IMG/VR virus record: IMGVR_UViG_3300044615_001394
Coordinates: 1-41,408 of that record
Length of the DNA stretch: 41,408 nt
Source: a virus
Reading direction: 5' to 3' (one strand)
Made by a program: the position numbers and the translations under genes. Every line of letters begins with the position of its first letter. Within the stretch, counting starts at the first letter, position 1. Below are positions 22,450-29,920 of the stretch, piece by piece. The notes under the pieces are model-generated. The model was not told the origin of the DNA. It saw only the letters and a list, made by a program, of their open reading frames with translations, and made no database searches.

Positions 22450-22820
22450 CCAGCCTGACCATCACTGTCCCCATTCCTTCACCCAAACTTGCCCATAACG
22501 GAAGAGTTTATTGGAGGCAGCGGGCCGCCCTCGTCAAAGCCTGCCGGGCCTCGTCCTGCCTGCTAGCCAAGGAGGCCTTGGCTGGCAAGCCTGCGCCGGG
22601 CTGGGGCAAGGCCAGCGTGAAGGTGGTGGCGTATTTCCCGACTCTGAGTTTTCCCGATCCCATGAACTTGCTGGACAGGTGCAAGGCGGTGCTGGATGGT
22701 TTCGAGGATGCCAAGATTATCTTGGATGACAAAGACCTCTGGCCGGAGCGCCCCGAGATGCACAAGGACAAGGACCGGCCACGGCTGGAAGTTACAATCA
22801 CGCCGGAGTTGCGCGATTAG
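22446..22820 (+). CDS. rusA: RusA-like Holliday-junction resolvase
   Basis: This 124-residue protein matches RusA in length and motifs: PIPSPKLAHNGR near the N-terminus and the acidic site FPDPMNLLDRCKAVLDGFED followed by DDKDLW (about residues 69-99). RusA dimers cut four-way DNA junctions. It probably resolves recombination or replication intermediates before packaging. It overlaps the HNH gene by 4 bp. Confidence 0.85.
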   Translation: MTSLTITVPIPSPKLAHNGRVYWRQRAALVKACRASSCLLAKEALAGKPAPGWGKASVKVVAYFPTLSFPDPMNLLDRCKAVLDGFEDAKIILDDKDLWPERPEMHKDKDRPRLEVTITPELRD

Positions 22821-22837
22821 ACGTTTACTGTTATAAT
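22809..22837 (+). promoter_or_regulatory. strong plus-strand promoter of the 22860 operon
   Basis: -35 TTGCGC (22809-22814), 17-bp spacer and perfect -10 TATAAT (22832-22837), overlapping the end of rusA. The predicted start is about 22844, so the mRNA begins with CCAGACATCCGACACC before the ATG at 22860. Confidence 0.7.
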
Positions 22838-22859
22838 TGCATTCCAGACATCCGACACC

Positions 22860-23102
22860 ATGACAACACCACACCCATACCGGCTCCGCGCCTATCATAA
22901 CCCGCAGCGCGCCGACGAGTCACTTGTCCCCGATGGCTGGACAATGCTTTATGCTGACGAGTTCCCGCTGAGTCGCAAGGTTCCTTGCCGGTTATTTGTA
23001 AAGCCGATTTATTGCGGATCAATGACGCCTCACTTTGGCTTTAGCTGGAACGCCAGCGGGCGGGTTCTTGACATCACCTACATCGTCCCCGTCGCCCCAT
23101 GA
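22860..23102 (+). CDS. hypothetical small protein
   Basis: This 80-residue protein has several aromatic residues and a short beta-rich core (CRLFVKPIYCGS). No family was recognised. It is first in the operon behind the TATAAT promoter, with the CCAGACATCCGACAC leader. It overlaps the next gene by ATGA. Confidence 0.6.
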   Translation: MTTPHPYRLRAYHNPQRADESLVPDGWTMLYADEFPLSRKVPCRLFVKPIYCGSMTPHFGFSWNASGRVLDITYIVPVAP

Positions 23103-23263
23103 CCACGCACCCCCTCAAGACCTGCCCGGCCTGCCTGGGCCGAGGCCAGCGGCTCGCCAACTCGGGCACAGGCCTTTTAAAGCCATGCCCGGCCAAGGGC
23201 TGCACCGCCAAGGCTAAGGCGGCGGAGATCAAACACAACGGCCATGAAGCGAAGCTACCTTAA
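23099..23263 (+). CDS. small zinc-ribbon-like protein
   Basis: This 54-residue protein has two Cys pairs, CPACLGRGQ and CPAKGC, about 18 residues apart, resembling a zinc ribbon. The rest is Lys-rich. The start overlaps the previous stop (ATGA); the end overlaps the HNH gene start by 20 bp. Confidence 0.55.
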   Translation: MTTHPLKTCPACLGRGQRLANSGTGLLKPCPAKGCTAKAKAAEIKHNGHEAKLP

Positions 23264-23597
23264 ACGCAAAGCCCGGCTGGCCCCGGTAAGCGCCAAGCAG
23301 GCCGATAGGCTGGCGCGTTATCACGCCATGGTGGACGGCTGGCAGGGCAGGCGGGTTTGCGCCAAGTGCGGGCACAAGGCTGGCCTAGAGCCTCACCATC
23401 CATGGGGCAGGGGGCGCGAGAACTTGTTTCGAGTCGTCTTGCTTTGCCACGCCTGCCATGAGGGCTGCCACGCCCAGCCGGATCTAGCCTTTGAACTTGG
23501 CTGGCTCCAATGCAGCTATCGAGGCATCCCAGAAAAACCGAATCACCCGATACCCTGGCATCCCGCCAGCCTCATCACCGACACCCCGACACCATGA
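23244..23597 (+). CDS. HNH-type nuclease or zinc-binding protein
   Basis: This 117-residue protein has Cys pair CAKCG, then EPHHPWGRGRENLFRVVLLC and CHACHEGCH, the order of a zinc-stabilised HNH domain. Unlike the homing HNH family here it has no linker modules or HTH and sits inside the replication operon, so a role in DNA processing (NinG-like) is likelier than homing. Confidence 0.7.
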   Translation: MKRSYLKRKARLAPVSAKQADRLARYHAMVDGWQGRRVCAKCGHKAGLEPHHPWGRGRENLFRVVLLCHACHEGCHAQPDLAFELGWLQCSYRGIPEKPNHPIPWHPASLITDTPTP

Positions 23598-23914
23598 CAC
23601 CCGCCGCCCTACTTATCGAGGCCATCACCGCCGCCAAAGCCGCCGAGGCCTCCGCCCGCCTGAACCGTTTAGCCGCCGTCCGGGCCTTTGCTGGGCACAT
23701 CAAGGGCAAGATGGCCCGCCACAAGCTCGACCGGGGCACGCTCCGCCGCCGCCTTGGCTGGCCTGATAGCCGAATCGGCAACTTTCTACACCTTGATTAC
23801 TGCCTCACACCCGAGTGGATGGCCCAGCTTGCCGAGGCCGTTGGGCCGATGACGGCAGCCGAAAAGAAGGCGGCCAAGCGGCAGCCTAAACGCATTAAAG
23901 CACTCAACTCCTAA
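23594..23914 (+). CDS. hypothetical helical protein
   Basis: This 106-residue protein is helix-rich with a basic C-terminus (AAEKKAAKRQPKRIKALNS) and a possible HTH (LDRGTLRRRLGWPDSRIGNF). The ATG overlaps the previous stop (ATGA). DNA binding is inferred from charge and the HTH-like pattern. Confidence 0.55.
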   Translation: MTPAALLIEAITAAKAAEASARLNRLAAVRAFAGHIKGKMARHKLDRGTLRRRLGWPDSRIGNFLHLDYCLTPEWMAQLAEAVGPMTAAEKKAAKRQPKRIKALNS

Positions 23915-23920
23915 ACACCT

Positions 23921-24448
23921 ATGAAGCACTCACCAGAATACATGCAGAAATTGCTACAAGACTGCGAACGCGAGCTAGCCGCCAGCCAAGCAGCTTACGC
24001 CACGGCCCGCAGCCAGCTTGTCGGCTTTGAGGCCGCTAACGCGGGGCTCCGAGCTGATAATGATGAACTTCTGGCCCGGCTCGAAGAGGCCCGCACGTCG
24101 CACCTTCACGCAGCCGCCAGAGATGTGCAGACAATCCAGCAGCAAGCGGTGGAGCTTGCCAAGATCAAACAGGAGCGTGTAGAACTATGGCAAGAAATTG
24201 CGGCAGTGAAGCATGGGGACTCGGGTTTCGCGGTCTTGCAGGAACTCCACGACAAGGAGCTAGCCAAGTGGCAGGCCTTGGCGGAGGGGCTGGCAAGGGC
24301 GCTAACTGATTGCAAAAATCGAGCGATGGATAAAAGCATCGAAACTAACGCTGACGACCATGCCAAAGGCTGTGTTGATGACATCTGGGAATGGTCTGAG
24401 GCCGCTCTCGCCGCCTACGAGGCAGCCAAATCCGCAAACCATGACTAA
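23921..24448 (+). CDS. hypothetical coiled-coil protein
   Basis: This 175-residue protein is predicted coiled coil for most of its length (RELAASQAAYATARSQLVGF, then LLARLEEARTSH onward). The leader CTCCTAAACACCT precedes the ATG. A structural or accessory role in replication is possible, and no family was recognised. Confidence 0.6.
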   Translation: MKHSPEYMQKLLQDCERELAASQAAYATARSQLVGFEAANAGLRADNDELLARLEEARTSHLHAAARDVQTIQQQAVELAKIKQERVELWQEIAAVKHGDSGFAVLQELHDKELAKWQALAEGLARALTDCKNRAMDKSIETNADDHAKGCVDDIWEWSEAALAAYEAAKSANHD

Positions 24449-24462
24449 CGAAGCTCAACGCT

Positions 24463-25083
24463 ATGCCTTTCATTCTCTCCGACACTCCACAAGTCATCCG
24501 GTGCCTAGTCCGCGCCGAGTTCACTCAGAACCACCAACGCCACCAAGGCCAATACCTCCGCGCCCACATTCTCGGGGTCCGCTGCCAGGAAGCGGCAAGC
24601 CTTCAATTTCAGGTGAGGTTTGACGAGCCTAAGCTGGCTGGTGCCATGTTTTGCCTGCCGATTCAGGCTTTGTGCTGGAAGCCTTGCCCGGTGCCAGACG
24701 CCGAGCTTGTCCAGCCGTGGGACACGTTTTCGCCCACGTTTGCCGTGCATGAGTTTGCCTTGTGGCGGCGGGGCAATGCCCAGCTTCTCAACGTGCGGGG
24801 GATCGAAGGCCACCCCGAACGCCTGCCCGCCCGCTACCTGTTCACCCTCGACTTCGCCGGCAACGCCTTGGCGGATGATTTCGAGCAGCACAAGCAGCTC
24901 CACGTTTTACAGGTTGAGGCGGGCTGGTTTGCCGCCGTTCCCAACAACCGCGTCTTGAGCGTAGATTCAGCCTTTGCCAAGCCCTGCGAGGCCTTGCCGC
25001 GCTTTGAGTCGCTAGATTACCTCTACACCGCCGAGTGCAGAATAGGCGAGCCCAGCCTTGACGCCGGGCCGGGCTTGGCGTAG
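24463..25083 (+). CDS. hypothetical protein
   Basis: This 206-residue protein has no recognised domain and alternating beta-like stretches. It is in the replication operon after the coiled-coil gene. A frame-shifted ATG (24441) gives a shorter, less protein-like reading and was not used. Confidence 0.55.
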   Translation: MPFILSDTPQVIRCLVRAEFTQNHQRHQGQYLRAHILGVRCQEAASLQFQVRFDEPKLAGAMFCLPIQALCWKPCPVPDAELVQPWDTFSPTFAVHEFALWRRGNAQLLNVRGIEGHPERLPARYLFTLDFAGNALADDFEQHKQLHVLQVEAGWFAAVPNNRVLSVDSAFAKPCEALPRFESLDYLYTAECRIGEPSLDAGPGLA

Positions 25084-25246
25084 GCTTGGCCTGCCGCTGG
25101 CCTTATCGGGCTGGTGGCGAAGTGGGTTCTAACTGAAACTAGAGCCTTTGTTGGAAGCGAATTATCAAATCCCTCCCCTCTTTGTGAGCCGCATTTAGTG
25201 TGTGCCGTGTTTCAGCACAGAGAGCGAGGAGGGGCCTTCTAACATT

Positions 25247-25732
25247 ATGGCTAAAAGCTACTCCGAAAAATTACGCGATCCACGTTGGCAAAAAAAACGC
25301 CTGAAAGTCATGGAGCGCGATGGGTTTCTTTGCACTCACTGCAAAATTGAGGGCGATACCCTCAATGTGCATCATTCGTATTATAGGTCTGGCCGAGATC
25401 CTTGGGACTATCCCGACGAATCGTTGATTACGGTTTGTGAGAAGTGCCACACCAAGATTGAAGCTATGCGTGTGAGCTTTGGGATTGCTACAGCCTCTTC
25501 AGTTAAGCGGTGTGCGCTGTTCCATGAGTTGCTTTGTTCAGAAAAGCTCATTTCTCTTGTTTCTGAACTTGATGATTGGAATGATGCCTTGATGCGTATT
25601 CGCTCTGAATCGGCCAAAGGTTCGGATGTGGCTAATCTTCGCCTTTCCACTCTTAGCTTAGTTCGTTTATTGATGGGAACGCTGGATGCAGCAGAGGCCA
25701 AATCTTTAGAACAGGGACTTGAACTTGAATGA
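25247..25732 (+). CDS. HNH-type protein of the 'DPRWQKKRLKVMERD' family
   Basis: This 161-residue protein begins SYSEKLRDPRWQKKRLKVME, then CTHCKIEGDTLNVHHSYY and CEKCHTKIEA, a common phage HNH family with a zinc knuckle and HH pair. It has no linker modules or HTH. A GC-rich inverted repeat and CTAACATT precede the start. Its stop overlaps the initiator gene by 4 bp, so the two are coupled. Confidence 0.75.
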   Translation: MAKSYSEKLRDPRWQKKRLKVMERDGFLCTHCKIEGDTLNVHHSYYRSGRDPWDYPDESLITVCEKCHTKIEAMRVSFGIATASSVKRCALFHELLCSEKLISLVSELDDWNDALMRIRSESAKGSDVANLRLSTLSLVRLLMGTLDAAEAKSLEQGLELE

Positions 25733-26703
25733 GAATCCGCACCATAAAACCGGAGTTCTTTTTGCATGAAGAACTGTTCAACGCAGAGAAGGAAACGAAA
25801 CTGCCGTTACGTTTAGCGTTTGTTGGCTTATGGTGTGCCGCCGACCGTGAGGGACGTTTTAAATGGGAGCCTCGTCGCCTTGGGATTCAGATCTTGCCAT
25901 ACGATGGCGTTGATTTTTCACGCGTTCTTGACGCGTTGATCACGCGTGGTTTTATCGTTCGCTACACGTCGGGCACGGGTGTTTTTGGCTTTATTCCTTC
26001 GTTTGTAAAGCATCAGGTCATCAATAATCGCGAGCGTGAGTCAGATTTACCTGATCCGTCACAATGCGTTACGAATGAAGGGGTTGACGCGTCAACCACG
26101 CGTGCTCCACGCGATGATGACGCGGGGAAAGCGGAAGGGAAGGGAAGGGAACAAGGAAAGGAAGGGAACAGGGAACAAGGAGATTTGACAATCCTCCCTT
26201 TCCCATCGCTGGAGTTTTCCCAAGCTTGGCGGGATTGGGTGAACCATCGCAAAGAGATTCGCAAGCCGCTCAAGCCTACCCAGATCCAAAAGCAACTTGA
26301 CGGGTTGAAAGCGATTGGTGAACGCCGAGCTGTTGCCATGATAAACCACACGATCACAAAAGGCTGGCAAGGCCTACGCGAGCCCGATACGGAAACCAGC
26401 CTTTTCCCAGATGAGCGCACAGATGACTTTTTAGCGGTGTTTTCGGAGATTTACAAAGACTTCACCGAATCCGTTTACCCGACACAAGATGATGACCATC
26501 TTGCACTACAACGTTTACTTCATTCGCTTCCAGACCTCACCGCCGAGGCATGGCGCGACGGCATCCAGTGGTCTTGGAAAACTGCTCGCCAAGACGCCTT
26601 CGCCAACGCCTGCGTCCGCCAGACCGGCAGCCTAGCCGCCTTCTGCTCGGCCTGGAGCCGCCTTGTGGCCTACCACTCAACCTACCAAGCCCCACGCCGA
26701 TGA
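25729..26703 (+). CDS. phage replication initiator (DnaD/replisome-organiser-like)
   Basis: This 324-residue protein has the N-terminal family motif MRIRTIKPEFFLHEELF, then RLAFVGLWCAADREGRF and GIQILPYDG, a winged helix that binds the origin. A Lys/Arg/Glu-rich linker (about 125-160) is followed by a helical C-terminal domain that would recruit the helicase. It overlaps the DnaB-like gene by ATGA, the usual initiator-loader-helicase order. No candidate origin was identified. Confidence 0.8.
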   Translation: MRIRTIKPEFFLHEELFNAEKETKLPLRLAFVGLWCAADREGRFKWEPRRLGIQILPYDGVDFSRVLDALITRGFIVRYTSGTGVFGFIPSFVKHQVINNRERESDLPDPSQCVTNEGVDASTTRAPRDDDAGKAEGKGREQGKEGNREQGDLTILPFPSLEFSQAWRDWVNHRKEIRKPLKPTQIQKQLDGLKAIGERRAVAMINHTITKGWQGLREPDTETSLFPDERTDDFLAVFSEIYKDFTESVYPTQDDDHLALQRLLHSLPDLTAEAWRDGIQWSWKTARQDAFANACVRQTGSLAAFCSAWSRLVAYHSTYQAPRR

Positions 26704-28175
26704 TGCCCGAGCCAGCCCGCCGCCCAAAACCAGACGCCAAGCCCGAAGAGATCCTTGGCGCTCTCAACCAGCCCTTACCATGGAGTGACGAGAGCGAAAA
26801 AAGCGTGCTCTCAGCCCTCATGCAGGAGCCCGCCCGCCTCCGCCATGCCCGGCAGCGCATGAGGCCGGATGCGTTTTATCAGGAGGTCAACCGCATCGTG
26901 TATGTGGAGCTTTTGACGATGGAAGAGGCAGGCTTGCCTATTGACCCTGTGTTGCTCACCAATCGGCTACGAGATCAGAAGAAACTGGAAACCGTTGGAG
27001 GCCCAGCAGCGATGATGGATTTGTTTACTTACATCCCCTCCGCTACCCACTTTGAGCACTATCTCACCGACCTCGTAGGCCGTTGGAAGCTCCGCCAAGC
27101 CATTCACGGCTACGCCAAGGCCCTCCACGGCATCCAGGCCGCCTTTGCCGAGGGCCGGGCAGACACCACGGCAGACGGCGTGCGGGGCAGCCTGAACTTG
27201 GCCGGGCAGACGGTGCAGGCGTTCCTTGGCGATTACGCGGACTCGGGCGACACCACGGCCAGCCTGAAAGAGTGCTTGATGGAGCACATGGACTACATGG
27301 GCAAGCTCACGGAGCGGTTACAGTCGGGGGAGAATCCGCTGATACCGACCGGCATTCCGACTCTGGACAAGGTTTGTGGCGGGATTGGCTCGGATGAGTA
27401 CTGGCTTGTCACCGGACCTACCAAGTCAGGTAAATCGGTGCTCACCGGCAATATGGCCGTTCATGCCGCCCGCCGTGGAGTCCGCACGAAGGTTTACACG
27501 AACGAAGTCGGTAGGCGGTCTTATGCGGGGCGCATCTTATCATCGGCTATTGTAAAACAAGACTCTCATCCGAGCTGCATCACGGGCTCAATGGACCGGC
27601 ATGGCCTTAAAGAGAGGTGGCAGCAGGAGCAGTATGCGGAAGCCCAGAAGCGGCTTGTGGCCGATATTGGCAAGGTGCTCCTTATCGACAATGCCGCAGG
27701 GAAGTATGTCGAGGACATCGTTGCCGACATCCGCATGGAGGTGGAGCGCGGGGCCGGGTTGTTCGTGGTGGACTTAATTGGCAAGATCCGCAGTCGTGAG
27801 CGATTTGGCAGCCGGGAACAAGAGCTAGCTCACATCTCCGGCAGCCTGTGCAACGCCACCAAGACCTACTCCGTGCCCATTATCGTAGTCTCCCAGGAGA
27901 ACGACGAGGGCCAAGTTAGGGAAAGCCGCAGCCTAGCCTTTGACTGCGAGTGCTGGCTTCGCCTCCAGCACTTCACGCCGCCCGCCGAGAAGGGCCGGGG
28001 AGGCTTTGGCAAGTCGGCCACGCCGCCCGAGATCGTGCAGGACCGGCGCATTCTGCGGGTAGAGCTGGCCCGAGGCTTTGCGGCAGGCGAAAAAATCCCG
28101 TGCATTTTTGACGGCCCGAGGTACACTATAAGGGAGTTGAGCCCAGACGAATCCCATTGGACTGACAGCATGTAA
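26700..28175 (+). CDS. DnaB-type replicative DNA helicase
   Basis: This 491-residue protein has a DnaB N-domain (SALMQEPARLRHARQRMRPD) and a RecA-like core with Walker A TGPTKSGKS (238-246), Walker B LFVVDLIGKI and the IIVVSQEN motif. It probably forms the hexameric replicative helicase. The ATG at 26700 overlaps the initiator stop. The C-terminal end DESHWTDSM is complete. Confidence 0.9.
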   Translation: MMPEPARRPKPDAKPEEILGALNQPLPWSDESEKSVLSALMQEPARLRHARQRMRPDAFYQEVNRIVYVELLTMEEAGLPIDPVLLTNRLRDQKKLETVGGPAAMMDLFTYIPSATHFEHYLTDLVGRWKLRQAIHGYAKALHGIQAAFAEGRADTTADGVRGSLNLAGQTVQAFLGDYADSGDTTASLKECLMEHMDYMGKLTERLQSGENPLIPTGIPTLDKVCGGIGSDEYWLVTGPTKSGKSVLTGNMAVHAARRGVRTKVYTNEVGRRSYAGRILSSAIVKQDSHPSCITGSMDRHGLKERWQQEQYAEAQKRLVADIGKVLLIDNAAGKYVEDIVADIRMEVERGAGLFVVDLIGKIRSRERFGSREQELAHISGSLCNATKTYSVPIIVVSQENDEGQVRESRSLAFDCECWLRLQHFTPPAEKGRGGFGKSATPPEIVQDRRILRVELARGFAAGEKIPCIFDGPRYTIRELSPDESHWTDSM

Positions 28176-28193
28176 CCCCAGACATCCGACACT

Positions 28194-28472
28194 ATGACCA
28201 CCGAAGACGCCCTCTTTCCCTTGCCCGCCAGCCCGCCGCCCGCCCTGGCCCGCCTCCGGGCAGAATACGCCGAGGCCGTGGCGGCATGGCGCGCCGCAGA
28301 CGAGCACGAAGACGAAAGCGGCGAGGCCGTGCCCCGTGACGTGATACGCCGCCGCAACCAAGCTAGGGCAGCCTTGCAGGCCGAAGAGGCCCGGCTGGCG
28401 GCCCAAAAAGCCACCAGCCATTGCGACGAGCTAGGCTGTTCTTTTGATGAACTTCCGCACGCGCTTCCATGA
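28194..28472 (+). CDS. hypothetical Ala/Glu-rich small protein
   Basis: This 92-residue protein is strongly helical (LARLRAEYAEAVAAWRAADE) with a C-terminal Cys pair (HCDELGC). Its leader is CCAGACATCCGACACT, the same as in the 22860 gene. No function is assigned. It overlaps the next gene by ATGA. Confidence 0.6.
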   Translation: MTTEDALFPLPASPPPALARLRAEYAEAVAAWRAADEHEDESGEAVPRDVIRRRNQARAALQAEEARLAAQKATSHCDELGCSFDELPHALP

Positions 28473-28636
28473 CCACCCCCAAGCCCTGCCCCATCGCCCG
28501 AGCCGAGGCTGGCTTAGCCGCCATCTTCGCCGCCTGCCAAGCCAACAAGGCCCGCGCTGCCGCCGCCCGGCAGGCCAAGGCCGACGCCCGGCTCGCCCAG
28601 GGCGGGCTCTGGTGGCGGGAGGAGGGGAACGATTGA
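28469..28636 (+). CDS. hypothetical small helical protein
   Basis: This 55-residue protein is Ala/Arg-rich and helical (AACQANKARAAAARQAKADA), starting MTTPKPCPIA. The start overlaps the previous stop by ATGA and the stop is 3 bp before the methyltransferase start. Confidence 0.5.
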   Translation: MTTPKPCPIARAEAGLAAIFAACQANKARAAAARQAKADARLAQGGLWWREEGND

Positions 28637-28639
28637 CCT

Positions 28640-29395
28640 ATGGCACGGCGCAAACAGACTCCGAATGCAGGCAACGGCTTATCGCCGTTGCCATCAGGTC
28701 CTTGTTACACATCTTTGTGCGGCCGGGTGACTCTGTATCTCGGGGACTCTTTGGCCATTGCGCCGACACTGGAAAGCGTGGACGCAGTAATCTCAGATCC
28801 GCCCTACGGAATGAGCTGGGATACTGACTCTCGCCGCTTCTCTCACCCTACAATCACAACTGGGCCGGGGCGCGATCATCCAAAAATCATCGGCGACACG
28901 GAACCATTCGACCCCGCGCCGTGGCTGAAATATCCCAAGGTGGTTCTCTTCGGCTGCAACCACTACGCGGAGCGCCTGCCAGTGGGGACGACGCTGGTGT
29001 GGATCAAGCGCCTCGATCCCGCCTTTGGGAAGTTCCTGAGTGTCGCGGAACTCGCGTGGATGAAAGGCGGATACGGGGTGTATGCATATCGCAAATGCTT
29101 CCCGCCCGCATCGCGCATCAACGAAGCTGGTGACTCGGTGCATCCATCGCTCAAGCCCATCGAAGTGATGGCATGGTGCATGGAACGCGCCGCAGTCGCA
29201 ACCGGTGCGGTGGTGCTTGATCCGTTCATGGGCAGCGGCACCACGGGCATCGCCGCCATCCGCACTGGACGCCGCTTCGTGGGCATCGAAAAAGATCCGG
29301 TGCACTACGCCACGGCACTGGACCGCATCCAGAGAGAACTCGCCCAGGGGGATCTATTCCTTGGGTGTAACAGTACGGATCATCCAACGAATTGA
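28640..29395 (+). CDS. DNA (N4 or N6) methyltransferase
   Basis: This 251-residue protein has the catalytic DPPYGMSW (53-60) and SAM-binding LDPFMGSGTTG near the C-terminus, with HPSLKP between, the beta order of amino-methyltransferases. It methylates adenine N6 or cytosine N4 in a short target, probably protecting phage DNA from host restriction or controlling packaging. Its style lacks the GCCTTGGC-rich words of neighbours, suggesting acquisition. Confidence 0.85.
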   Translation: MARRKQTPNAGNGLSPLPSGPCYTSLCGRVTLYLGDSLAIAPTLESVDAVISDPPYGMSWDTDSRRFSHPTITTGPGRDHPKIIGDTEPFDPAPWLKYPKVVLFGCNHYAERLPVGTTLVWIKRLDPAFGKFLSVAELAWMKGGYGVYAYRKCFPPASRINEAGDSVHPSLKPIEVMAWCMERAAVATGAVVLDPFMGSGTTGIAAIRTGRRFVGIEKDPVHYATALDRIQRELAQGDLFLGCNSTDHPTN

Positions 29396-29419
29396 CGACA
29401 TATCACTCACCCGTATGGT
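29392..29419 (+). promoter_or_regulatory. possible promoter of the 29438 gene
   Basis: -35 TTGACG (29392-29397), 16-bp spacer, -10 TATGGT (29414-29419), 18 bp before the ATG. The -10 is weak. Confidence 0.35.
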
Positions 29420-29437
29420 GTAAACCCACACAACCCC

Positions 29438-29686
29438 ATGACTGACCCCACCACCACCGACACTGCCTTCTCCGCCGTAGCCGCCGCCTTAGCCCCGCTC
29501 CAGCCTGCCGAGGCCGAGGGCCTTCTTGCCTACATGCTCGCCCTCGTCGCCACCAAATACCGCACCGGCCTCCCCGCCTCCGGCATCAAGGCCGAGCTGG
29601 CCGCCAAGGTAGGCCTCGCCGTGGACGGGCAGATTGGCGACGGCACCGGCTGGGCGGGATTTGCCGACTCGCAGGTGGCGGGCTAG
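29438..29686 (+). CDS. hypothetical small protein
   Basis: This 82-residue protein has a helical N-terminal half (VAAALAPLQPAEAEGLLAYM) and a Gly-rich C-terminus. It is in the downstream end of the replication operon. No domain was recognised. Confidence 0.55.
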   Translation: MTDPTTTDTAFSAVAAALAPLQPAEAEGLLAYMLALVATKYRTGLPASGIKAELAAKVGLAVDGQIGDGTGWAGFADSQVAG

Positions 29687-29689
29687 GCT

Positions 29690-29920
29690 ATGAATGCGCT
29701 CGTCCATCACTGCACGCCAGTAAATCGGGATGCAGCGTTTATCCTACGTCCATCCACTCTGCAAGGCCAGCCAAGCGTGCCGATTGAACGGCAGGGCGCT
29801 ATCAGCAAATGCCCGTACTGCGGCGGGCGGGCCTACCGGGGCGGCTGGTGCTTTGGCTGTGGAGCCTCACTGCCTAGAGTTGCCCTGCGCTGCGGTAAAG
29901 CAGGGACAGATTGCGAATAA
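29690..29920 (+). CDS. zinc-ribbon protein
   Basis: This 76-residue protein contains CPYCGGRAYRGGWCFGCG, two Cys pairs of a zinc ribbon, near the C-terminus. The last 47 bp overlap the 3' end of the convergent tail gene. Downstream Cys residues after the overlap may be artefacts of the convergent arrangement. Confidence 0.6.
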   Translation: MNALVHHCTPVNRDAAFILRPSTLQGQPSVPIERQGAISKCPYCGGRAYRGGWCFGCGASLPRVALRCGKAGTDCE

